Assembly (NCBI GenBank): GCA_947458675.1
Contig: CANHAW010000181.1
Location: forward strand, 1-5,023
DNA from: Beijerinckiaceae bacterium
GTDB lineage: Bacteria > Pseudomonadota > Alphaproteobacteria > Rhizobiales > Beijerinckiaceae
Direction of reading: 5' to 3'
DNA length: 5,023 nucleotides
Under the pieces are notes generated by a model. The model did not search any database and was not told where the DNA came from. It worked only from the letters and a program-made list of their open reading frames with translations. Positions 1 through 5,023 of this stretch are shown here, in pieces; position 1 is the stretch's first letter, and each line of letters opens with the position of its first letter. A program made the translations under genes and the position numbers.

Positions 1-1258
1 CCTCGAAGACCGGCGCGCGCAGCTGCTGCAGAGCTGCGGGATTGTTGCGGTAATAATCCCAGACCATCTTTTCCTGGCCGGGGAATTGGCGGGCCCGCTC
101 GAGCAGGGCCTGCGTCATTTCATCGTCGGTGATCTGCACATTGGCGGACTGGCCGACTTCGGCCAGAACCAGGCCCAGACGCACGCGGCGCTCGGCAATG
201 CGACGGTAATCCGCGCGGGCAGCTTCTTCCGTCGTGCCTTCTTCGGCAAAGGATTTGCCGCCGGCCTTCTGCTCGTTCTCAACCTGAGCCCAGATGCCGG
301 AAAATTCCTGCTCGACCAGGCCTTCAGGAAGTTCGAAGGAATATTTCTTGTCGAGCGCATCGAGAAGCGCGCGCTTCAGCTTGTCGCGCGAGGCGCGGGT
401 ATAGTCGCGCTCGATGTTGGACTTGATGGCATCCTTCAGCTTGTCGATGGCGTCAAAGCCGAATTGCTTGGCGAATTCATCATCGAGCGTCATTTCGCCC
501 GGCGCTGCAATCGACTTGACCGTGACGTCAAATGTCGCCTCGCGACCGGCCAGATGCGTGGCCGTATAATTTTCGGGGAAGGTCACTTTGACAACGCGCT
601 GATCGCCGACCTTCGCGCCTTCGAGCTGATCCTCGAAACCGGGGATGAACGTGCCCGAGCCCAGCACAATATCGATGCCTTCGCCCGTGCCGCCCTCAAA
701 AGCCTCATCGCCGATCTTGCCGGCGAAATCGATCGTCAGCTTGTCGCCCGTGGCACCGGCAGCGCCCTCTTCCTTGGCATTATAGCTGCGGTTCTGCGAC
801 GCCATGCGATCGAGCGTCTGCTGAATTTCCTCGTCCGACACATCGGCCTTGAGGCGCGTGACCTCGACATCATCGAAAGAGCCGACATCGAAAGTCGGCA
901 AAATCTCGATTTTCACGCCGACGGCGAGATCGCCCTTGGCTTCGAGCGCGGCTTCGACTTCGGCCTGGTCGGTCGGGAAGTCGATCTTGGGCTCGAGCGC
1001 GAGCTTGAACTTATTGTCCTCGACGATCTTGCGATTCGCCTCGTTGATGGCGTTCTGCAGCACTTCGGCCATGACGGAGCGGCCATAGACGCGCTTCAGA
1101 TGCGCGGTCGGCACTTTTCCGGGACGGAAGCCGTTGATGCGGACCTTGTCCTTCATCTCGGCCAACTGGCTGTCGAGGCGCTCGGCCAGATCCTTGGCCG
1201 GAATGACAACCTTGAATTCGCGCTTCAGGCCCTGCGACAGGGTTTCGGTCACCTGCAT
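1..1258 (-). CDS. tig: Trigger factor, ribosome-associated chaperone / peptidyl-prolyl isomerase (3' end outside window)
   Basis: Trigger factor binds ribosomal protein L23 at the exit tunnel in the cytoplasm and shields nascent chains; its middle domain is an FKBP-type prolyl isomerase. Translating the minus strand from the ATG at 1258 gives 419 uninterrupted codons starting [15 protein letters not shown]. The ribosome-binding signature GFRPGKVP is at residues 43-50. The FKBP-like domain covers roughly residues 165-250 and includes [14 protein letters not shown] (171-184), [15 protein letters not shown] (200-214) and [16 protein letters not shown] (235-250). The helical chaperone domain follows from about residue 255 and is still open at the window edge, so probably a few tens of C-terminal residues are missing. 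AGAAGG at 1267-1272, 8 nt before the ATG, supports the start. tRNA-Leu lies upstream on the same strand. No frameshift or missing motif was seen. The family call is secure. Confidence 0.97.
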   Translation of the reverse strand, partial: MQVTETLSQGLKREFKVVIPAKDLAERLDSQLAEMKDKVRINGFRPGKVPTAHLKRVYGRSVMAEVLQNAINEANRKIVEDNKFKLALEPKIDFPTDQAEVEAALEAKGDLAVGVKIEILPTFDVGSFDDVEVTRLKADVSDEEIQQTLDRMASQNRSYNAKEEGAAGATGDKLTIDFAGKIGDEAFEGGTGEGIDIVLGSGTFIPGFEDQLEGAKVGDQRVVKVTFPENYTATHLAGREATFDVTVKSIAAPGEMTLDDEFAKQFGFDAIDKLKDAIKSNIERDYTRASRDKLKRALLDALDKKYSFELPEGLVEQEFSGIWAQVENEQKAGGKSFAEEGTTEEAARADYRRIAERRVRLGLVLAEVGQSANVQITDDEMTQALLERARQFPGQEKMVWDYYRNNPAALQQLRAPVFE

Positions 1259-1345
1259 TTTATTCGCCTTCTGGAACGGCAACGGACGGGGAACCCCCGC
1301 GCGCGCTTGGAAAGTCTTTCGAAATCCGTGAGCTAGACCATTTAC

Positions 1346-1430
1346 TGGTGCGGGCGGAGGGACTCGAACCCCCACACCTTTCGGCGGTGGAACCTAAATC
1401 CACTGCGTCTACCAATTCCGCCACGCCCGC
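1346..1430 (-). tRNA. tRNA-Leu (anticodon UAG)
   Basis: The minus strand reads as a complete class II tRNA of 85 nt including an encoded CCA (complement of 1346-1348). The 5' acceptor strand GCGGGCG (1424-1430) pairs fully with CGCCCGC (1350-1356), and the discriminator base is A. The D-arm region is GCGGAATTGGTAGACGC. The anticodon stem GTGGA/TCCAC closes the loop TTTAGGT, placing anticodon TAG, which reads CUA leucine codons. A long variable arm (CGCCGAAAGGTG region), as expected for leucine tRNAs, precedes the T-arm with GGTTCGAGTCC. It lies 87 bp upstream of tig on the same strand with no clear terminator between them. Confidence 0.97.
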
Positions 1431-1487
1431 GAAAATCCGCTACCCGCGTGGGACGGATCCCGGTCGCTCACTGCTTCGGGTGGGGCT

Positions 1488-1518
1488 CTATAGCAATGGA
1501 GCGTGCCCGACGCGACAA
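1488..1518 (-). promoter_or_regulatory. Likely sigma-70-type promoter of tRNA-Leu
   Basis: On the minus strand TTGTCG (1513-1518) resembles the alphaproteobacterial -35 element. It is followed after 18-19 nt by GCTATAG (1488-1494), a good -10. The predicted start falls near 1480, about 50 nt before the mature tRNA 5' end, which fits a short 5' leader removed by RNase P. The match is by eye and the spacing is slightly long. Confidence 0.55.
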
Positions 1519-1634
1519 AAAAGTGCGGGAGGTGCGCAATCGTCGGTAGCCAAGCTCCCCGCCGGGGCCCGCAAAGCCCCAAGAGCTTCGTGCAAGTGGC
1601 ACCAAACACATGGGGACGCTCTTGCCCCCCAAGC

Positions 1635-1675
1635 AAAAAAGCGCCCGGACCGCCTCCCTGTCGGTCCGGGCGCTT
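1635..1675 (-). terminator. Rho-independent terminator after the dioxygenase gene
   Basis: A perfect 14-bp stem, AAGCGCCCGGACCG (1639-1652) with CGGTCCGGGCGCTT (1662-1675), encloses a 9-nt loop. Read on the minus strand it is followed directly by TTTTTT (complement of 1635-1640), the canonical intrinsic terminator layout. It starts about 51 nt after the stop codon of the minus-strand dioxygenase gene, so it most likely ends that transcript and insulates the tRNA-Leu/tig unit downstream. Read on the plus strand there is no T-run after the stem, so it looks unidirectional. Confidence 0.9.
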
Positions 1676-1680
1676 GCCAC

Positions 1681-1709
1681 GCCGGCCCCGCTTTTGCGGG
1701 TTGTCCGGC
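1681..1709 (-). other. Second hairpin in the dioxygenase 3' UTR
   Basis: GCCGG (1681-1685) pairs with CCGGC (1705-1709). Inside it CCCGC (1687-1691) pairs with GCGGG (1696-1700) around a TTTT loop (AAAA on the minus transcript). It sits between the dioxygenase stop codon and the intrinsic terminator and has no U-tract of its own. It may stabilise the mRNA 3' end or be incidental in GC-rich DNA. Confidence 0.35.
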
Positions 1710-1726
1710 AGACATTGCTGTATCGC

Positions 1727-2575
1727 CTAAAAATGCATCTGCTGACCTTCGATGGTCAGGCGGCGCATGAGGCGGGGTTCTTCGCGCGGGAAATCCTTGC
1801 GCGCGTGGATCGAGCACCAATTGTCCCAGATGACGAGATCGCCGAGCGACCAATGGTGCTCGTAGACGATGCTCGGGTCTTCCGAGATTTCGAAGAGCTG
1901 TTCGAGAATCTCGTCGCTCTCGGAGCGCGAGAAACCGTCAATCCGGGCCGTCATCAGGCGGCTGACATAGAGCGCCTTCTTGCCGGTGGCCGGATGGGTG
2001 ATGAAGATCGGCTGCTGGTGATGGCGGATTTTCGAAATATCGACCGCATCGACATCGATCCGCTCGCGGCGCTTGTAATCGTGCATCTGAAGAACCTTGC
2101 GTCCTTCCAGCCGGTCACGCAAAGCGCGCGGGATCATGTCATAGGCTTTGTACATATTCGAAAAGCTGGTTTCTCCGCCCCAGCTGGTCAGCTTCATCGC
2201 ATAGAGCAGCGTCGCGCGATGGGGCTCGGGATAATAGCTCGTGTCGTGATGGAACCACATTTCGCCGTCGCCAAAGGCGCCGATCGATTTTCCATTCTCG
2301 ACAATATTCGTCACGAGCATGAAAGGAGTGTCGAAATCGCCTCCGGGCCCGGGTCCGCTGACCGGCTTCTTCCGAAGGGCTACCTTACCGAACATTTCGG
2401 CAGCCCGGAGTTGCTGTTCTTCAGTCAAGTCCTGCTTGGGGAAGACCACGACGATATGATCGTCGAAAGCCTTCCGGATCGCGGCTATCGTGCCTGCATC
2501 CAATGGCTGGCGCAGGTCCACACCCCGAATCTCTGCCCCGCAAGCGGGGGAAAGCGGCACGATAGTCAGGGACAT
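1727..2575 (-). CDS. TauD/TfdA-family Fe(II)/2-oxoglutarate-dependent dioxygenase
   Basis: This is a 282-residue cytoplasmic enzyme of the size usual for TauD and TfdA (about 280-290). Such enzymes couple decarboxylation of 2-oxoglutarate to succinate with hydroxylation of a substrate, often releasing sulfite, a phenol or another leaving group. The iron triad is visible: H109-x-D111 in FHHD (after a W at 107) and the distal H257 in WDNWCSIHARKDF. The 2-oxoglutarate-binding positions are T136 in GGETSF and R272 in LMRRLTIEG, matching the Thr and Arg positions of TauD. YDMIPRALRDRLEG (145-158) and WSLGDLVIWDN (242-252) are also family-typical. AAGGAG at 2585-2590, 9 nt before the ATG, supports the start. 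The gene is divergent from a LysR-type regulator and ends in a strong terminator. The substrate cannot be read from sequence; taurine, other sulfonates, sulfate esters and aryloxyalkanoates are all used by relatives, so no gene symbol is given. Confidence 0.93.
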   Translation of the reverse strand: MSLTIVPLSPACGAEIRGVDLRQPLDAGTIAAIRKAFDDHIVVVFPKQDLTEEQQLRAAEMFGKVALRKKPVSGPGPGGDFDTPFMLVTNIVENGKSIGAFGDGEMWFHHDTSYYPEPHRATLLYAMKLTSWGGETSFSNMYKAYDMIPRALRDRLEGRKVLQMHDYKRRERIDVDAVDISKIRHHQQPIFITHPATGKKALYVSRLMTARIDGFSRSESDEILEQLFEISEDPSIVYEHHWSLGDLVIWDNWCSIHARKDFPREEPRLMRRLTIEGQQMHF

Positions 2576-2597
2576 TTTTGTCCTCTCCTTGGGCGTT

Positions 2598-2630
2598 TCC
2601 TCGGTATGAGGACGTTATGTCTGGTTAGAC
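2598..2630. promoter_or_regulatory. Two short dyads upstream of the dioxygenase gene (possible operator)
   Basis: TCCTC (2598-2602) and GAGGA (2608-2612) form a perfect 5-bp dyad with a 5-nt spacer. Seven bases further on, GTCT (2619-2622) and AGAC (2627-2630) form a 4-bp dyad with a 4-nt spacer. They lie 23-55 bp upstream of the dioxygenase ATG in the gap shared with the LysR-type regulator, where activation or repressor sites would be expected. Neither is a clean T-N11-A LTTR box. The assignment rests on position and symmetry only. Confidence 0.25.
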
Positions 2631-2649
2631 TTTCGGCATAGACAGGCTT

Positions 2650-2670
2650 TCCTGACATGATTGATCAGGA
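2650..2670. promoter_or_regulatory. Candidate LysR-type regulator binding dyad
   Basis: TCCTGA (2650-2655) and TCAGGA (2665-2670) form a perfect 6-bp inverted repeat around a 9-nt AT-rich spacer. It lies directly before the -35 of the likely lysR promoter and roughly 75 bp from the dioxygenase start. This is the usual place for an LTTR recognition site that both autoregulates the regulator and activates the divergent gene. A run of six T follows (2671-2676), so a weak hairpin role cannot be excluded. Confidence 0.4.
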
Positions 2671-2674
2671 TTTT

Positions 2675-2703
2675 TTGACAATAAGCCCTGCCCCACCCAT
2701 GAT
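2675..2703 (+). promoter_or_regulatory. Likely promoter of the lysR-type / oxidase-like operon
   Basis: A consensus TTGACA -35 (2675-2680) is followed after exactly 17 nt by CATGAT (2698-2703), which matches TATAAT at four of six positions. The start would fall near 2710, giving a very short leader that still contains the GGAGG at 2712-2716 before the ATG at 2721. The operator-like dyad at 2650-2670 abuts the -35, consistent with autoregulation. Confidence 0.45.
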
Positions 2704-2720
2704 CGCCGGGCGGAGGGGCT

Positions 2721-3623
2721 ATGGACCGGCTGAAAGCGATAGAGACTTTTGTGCGCATTGCGCAGACGGGCAGCCTGTCCAAGGCGGCGCAGGAACTGGG
2801 CATGTCGCGGGCGCTGGCCAGCGCCCATCTCAAACAGCTTGAAGATCATCTGGGCGTGCGGCTCATGAACCGCACCACGCGGCAGCTCTCGCTGACTGAG
2901 GCGGGGCAGGAATATCTCGCCTTCAGCCAGACAACGCTGGCCGCATTCGAAGAAGCCGAGCAGGCCGTATCGCGCGCGCGCGACGAGCCGCGCGGCACGC
3001 TGAAAATTCTGGCCTCCATGGCTTTCGCCAATATTCATCTGGCGCCTGTGGCCGCCGATTTCTCGCTGACCTATCCGGAGATCAAGATTTCGCTGATCCT
3101 CACGGATACGACATTCTCGCCCTTCGATCTGATCGACCAAGGCTATGATCTGGCGATCTGGATGCATGCCATCGAGGACATGAGCATTATTTCAACCAAG
3201 CTTGGCGATGTGCGCTGGCCGGCGCTGGCAAGCCCGCAATATTTGCGCGAGAACAAAAGACCCGAACATCCATCCGATCTTGCTTCCCATTCCTGCCTTC
3301 TGCACCGCTCCATCGCGCCCGATGCAACCTGGCGTTTCGATGGTCCCGACGGACAAGTGGCTGTGAAAGTTGCAGGACCGCTGCTGACAAACAGTGTCTT
3401 TGCCTTGCGTGCCGGCGCGCTGGCCGGCCTTGGCGTCACTTTGCTGCCGACTTATTTCATCGAAGACGACATACGCAGCGGACAACTTGTCGAAGTGTTC
3501 AAAGATTACGATCCGCCGCGACGACCAATCTATGTCCTTTATCCGCATGCGCGCTATCTTCCCCTGAAGACGCGGCTTTTCATCGATTTTCTGCGCGCCT
3601 ATGTGCGGCGGCAGAATTGGTGA
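2721..3623 (+). CDS. LysR-type transcriptional regulator
   Basis: This 300-residue protein has the standard LTTR length and layout and acts as a cytoplasmic DNA-binding regulator. The N-terminal winged helix-turn-helix occupies residues 1-60: FVRIAQTGSLSKAAQELGMS (10-29), a recognition helix near SRALASAHLKQLEDHLG (29-45), and the wing RTTRQLSLTEAGQEYL (51-66). A linker helix (about 67-88) leads into the periplasmic-binding-protein-like effector domain, which begins at RGTLKILASMAF (91-102) and continues to about 295. The RTTR-x-LSLTEAG wording resembles the CrgA-like branch of LTTRs. The ATG is preceded by GGAGG at 2712-2716, 4 nt upstream. The gene is divergent from the dioxygenase and its TGA lies 14 bp before the next start codon, so it probably forms an operon with the oxidase-like gene. 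The likely role is effector-dependent control of the dioxygenase and of itself. The effector is unknown. Confidence 0.95.
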   Translation: MDRLKAIETFVRIAQTGSLSKAAQELGMSRALASAHLKQLEDHLGVRLMNRTTRQLSLTEAGQEYLAFSQTTLAAFEEAEQAVSRARDEPRGTLKILASMAFANIHLAPVAADFSLTYPEIKISLILTDTTFSPFDLIDQGYDLAIWMHAIEDMSIISTKLGDVRWPALASPQYLRENKRPEHPSDLASHSCLLHRSIAPDATWRFDGPDGQVAVKVAGPLLTNSVFALRAGALAGLGVTLLPTYFIEDDIRSGQLVEVFKDYDPPRRPIYVLYPHARYLPLKTRLFIDFLRAYVRRQNW

Positions 3624-3637
3624 AACAGAAGGACGCA

Positions 3638-4861
3638 ATGCTGGACACAAATGCGACACGGCGCGCTTTTCTCGGCTTTCTTGCGGCCCATCTCGCTGTG
3701 CCGAACGCTGCCCTGGCGCGCGATATTTTGCGCCTGAATGCCAGCGAGATGCGCACTCACCCAGCCTTGCGCATCCGGCTTGGCGAAGACTTCCGCCTGC
3801 AACTCGCCAATGATCTCGATGCGCCGCTTGCGCTGCACTGGCGTGGACTTCGTCTGCCCAACGATATGGATGGCGTGCCGGGCCTCACGGGAAATGCCAT
3901 AGCACCGGGCGATCGTGTCGACATTGGCTTCACGCCGCCCGATGCCGGCACGTTTCTTTATCATCCATCGCTGCGCAGCCATGCCGCGATGCAAATGGCG
4001 CGCGGTTTTGTGGGGCTCTTCATCGTCGAAGAGAAACAGCCACCGCAAACCGATGCAGATCTGGCGATCCTGCTGTCAGAATCCACCGACGAAAAGGGCG
4101 AGCGTATCATCCTTGCCAATGGCCGCCGCCAATTGGAAACAATGGCGCTGCCACCACAAGCGCGGATCAGATTGCGCATCGGCAATGGATCGTCGCGGCG
4201 CATGATGGCAATCGGTATCGACGGCGCCATCGCGCAAGTCGCCGCCATTGACGGCCAGCCCTGCGGCCTGTTCGAGCCAGCGCGGCAAACGCTGCCGCTT
4301 GTGCCCGGCTCTCGATACGATTTGTTTTTCGATCTGCCCAACCATGCAGACGCAAATGTCTCCTTCGTTCTGCGCGGCGCGGGCGAGGCGACACAGACGA
4401 TTTTGCGCTGGCGCACGCATGGCGCTGCGCGAGCGCTGCTCGAACCCTTTGCCGGCCTGCCCGCCAATCCAAAACTACCGGTGCGCATTGCCCTGGAAAA
4501 ATCGCGCCGGGCCGAGCTTGTGATCGATCAAGCGCCCGATGGCCGATCATGGCGCCTGAACGAACAGGTGGCGGATGAGATCGGCCCAAAACCGTTTCTC
4601 TCCATCCCTCGCGGCACGCCGGTGATGCTGAACCTCGTCAATCGCAGCAAATTGGCCCAGATCATCCATGTCCATGGTCATGCCTTGCGCCATATTCATG
4701 CGCTCGACGATGGCTGGGAGCCCTATTGGCGCGACAGCGTCGTCGTGCCGGCAGAGCGAAATCTGCGAATCGCCTTTGTCGCCGACAATCCGGGCAAATG
4801 GCTCATTGCGGGCGGCTTCGGCGTCGGCGAGGGGCCGCTGGGCTGGTTCGAGGTCAACTAA
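3638..4861 (+). CDS. Tat-exported multicopper-oxidase-like protein with degenerate copper sites
   Basis: The protein is 407 residues from the ATG at 3638, chosen because AGAAGGA (3627-3633) precedes it; a TTG at 3617 would overlap lysR. The N-terminus has a twin-arginine signal (TRRAFLGF, residues 7-14), a hydrophobic stretch and a likely cleavage after ALA (25-27), so a periplasmic location is inferred. Three cupredoxin-like domains fit the length. Family wording is clear: LHWRGLRLPNDMDGVPG (66-82), GTFLYHPSLRS (104-114), HVHGH (344-348), LDDGWEPYWRDSVVVP (356-371), VADNPGKWLI (381-390) and GWFEV near the end. Copper ligands are partly lost. HxH at L1 is H67-W-R69, HPH at L2 is H109-P-S111, and HxxHxH at L3 is Q341-I-I-H344-V-H346. 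The HCH...H of L4 is A391-G-G393 with no later His. All type 1 ligands are gone, while both type 2 positions (H67, H344) remain. Electron-transferring oxidase activity is therefore unlikely. It could be structural like FtsP/SufI, or bind one metal. It lies 14 bp after lysR, probably in the same operon. Confidence 0.88.
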   Translation: MLDTNATRRAFLGFLAAHLAVPNAALARDILRLNASEMRTHPALRIRLGEDFRLQLANDLDAPLALHWRGLRLPNDMDGVPGLTGNAIAPGDRVDIGFTPPDAGTFLYHPSLRSHAAMQMARGFVGLFIVEEKQPPQTDADLAILLSESTDEKGERIILANGRRQLETMALPPQARIRLRIGNGSSRRMMAIGIDGAIAQVAAIDGQPCGLFEPARQTLPLVPGSRYDLFFDLPNHADANVSFVLRGAGEATQTILRWRTHGAARALLEPFAGLPANPKLPVRIALEKSRRAELVIDQAPDGRSWRLNEQVADEIGPKPFLSIPRGTPVMLNLVNRSKLAQIIHVHGHALRHIHALDDGWEPYWRDSVVVPAERNLRIAFVADNPGKWLIAGGFGVGEGPLGWFEVN

Positions 4862-5022
4862 GCCGATCCTGCCCCCTGCCGGGAACACTTTCCTTGGTTT
4901 GCCATTATGCGACCGCGTCCCGGGCGGGGAAGCAGGAGGCGCATGGCCGGGTCCGTGTTCTGCATAAAGCGCATACCGGCCATGCGAACTTCCCACTGGT
5001 TATTGTGCATCGCACCATTCAT
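4858..5022 (-). CDS. Possible partial hypothetical protein, convergent with the oxidase-like gene
   Basis: The minus strand is open from the right window edge to a TAG at 4858-4860, giving at least 54 codons (MNGAMHNNQWEVRMAGMRFM at the first in-window ATG). The start may lie beyond the window. The stop overlaps the TAA of the oxidase-like gene by two bases, a common spacing for convergent genes. Codon third positions are only moderately GC-rich, the C-terminal part (LPRPGRGRIM...) is low in conserved character, and an 11-bp inverted repeat lies inside it. No family is recognised. It could be the tail of a real gene or a chance open frame. Confidence 0.3.
   Translation of the reverse strand: MNGAMHNNQWEVRMAGMRFMQNTDPAMRLLLPRPGRGRIMANQGKCSRQGAGSA
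4940..4986. repeat. Perfect 11-bp inverted repeat with 25-nt spacer
   Basis: CGCATGGCCGG (4940-4950) is the exact reverse complement of CCGGCCATGCG (4976-4986). It lies about 80 bp after the oxidase-like stop codon. No T-run follows on either strand, so it is not a standard intrinsic terminator. It could be a stem-loop in the 3' region of the operon, a regulator site, or a by-product of a coding region on the minus strand. Confidence 0.5.
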
Positions 5023-5023
5023 A

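Noticed and set aside
86..1336. A 416-codon open frame on the plus strand opposite tig
   Set aside because: It lies fully antisense to a clear trigger factor gene. Its translation has no recognisable domain and is rich in Arg, Leu, Ala and Asp patterns expected from reverse-complementing GC-biased codons. It is a shadow frame.
1259..1345. Short GC hairpin (GGGG/CCCC) between tRNA-Leu and tig as a terminator
   Set aside because: The stem is only four base pairs and is not followed by a T-run on the minus strand.
1346..1430. tRNA-Leu as an integration site for a mobile element
   Set aside because: No integrase, no repeated tRNA 3' fragment and no compositional shift were seen nearby in this window.
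1610..2641. A 343-codon plus-strand frame opposite the dioxygenase
   Set aside because: It is antisense to a gene with intact catalytic motifs and runs through the intrinsic terminator. No family resemblance was seen.
3617..3637. Upstream TTG start for the oxidase-like protein
   Set aside because: It would overlap lysR by seven bases and add seven residues ahead of the Tat motif. The ATG at 3638 has AGAAGGA four bases upstream and places the twin arginines at residues 8-9, which is more typical.
4547..4996. A 149-codon minus-strand frame covering the end of the oxidase-like gene
   Set aside because: Most of it is antisense to the conserved C-terminal cupredoxin domain, and its sequence resembles no family. 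It is treated as a shadow.
4943..5023. Short plus-strand frame after AGGAGG at 4934-4939
   Set aside because: The motif is only 3 nt from the ATG, the 27 visible codons show no recognisable content, and the start overlaps the inverted repeat. The support is too weak to call a gene.

Overview
The window looks like chromosomal DNA from an alphaproteobacterium, most likely of the Hyphomicrobiales (rhizobial) type. The evidence is GC-rich coding with strong third-position GC bias, a trigger factor and tRNA-Leu of alphaproteobacterial character, and a tRNA promoter with a TTGTCG-type -35. The genus cannot be fixed from this sequence alone. No insertion sequence, CRISPR array, integrase or plasmid function is visible.

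Layout. Positions 1-1258 (minus) hold the first 419 codons of trigger factor (tig); the gene runs off the left edge. Just upstream of it on the same strand is tRNA-Leu(UAG) at 1346-1430, with its own likely promoter at 1488-1518. Positions 1519-1634 hold nothing I can recognise. A strong intrinsic terminator at 1635-1675, preceded by a second hairpin at 1681-1709, closes a TauD/TfdA-type Fe(II)/2-oxoglutarate dioxygenase gene (1727-2575, minus). The 145-bp gap at 2576-2720 is a divergent control region with three small dyads and a likely promoter for the rightward genes. A LysR-type regulator (2721-3623, plus) follows. After 14 bp comes a Tat-exported multicopper-oxidase-like protein (3638-4861, plus). 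The last 160 bp hold a possible convergent reading frame entering from the right, plus a perfect 11-bp inverted repeat.

How the genes may work together. Tig and tRNA-Leu are housekeeping genes. The accessory part is the dioxygenase, LysR and oxidase-like cluster. The LysR regulator is divergent from the dioxygenase, the classic arrangement in which an LTTR controls its neighbour in response to a substrate or product. The oxidase-like gene is close enough behind lysR to be co-transcribed.

The most notable observation is that the oxidase-like protein keeps the multicopper-oxidase fold signatures but has lost all type 1 copper ligands and half of the type 3 ligands. It retains both positions that normally hold the type 2 copper. 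It is therefore probably not a laccase. It is better viewed as a degenerate, possibly mononuclear-copper or structural (FtsP-like) exported protein.
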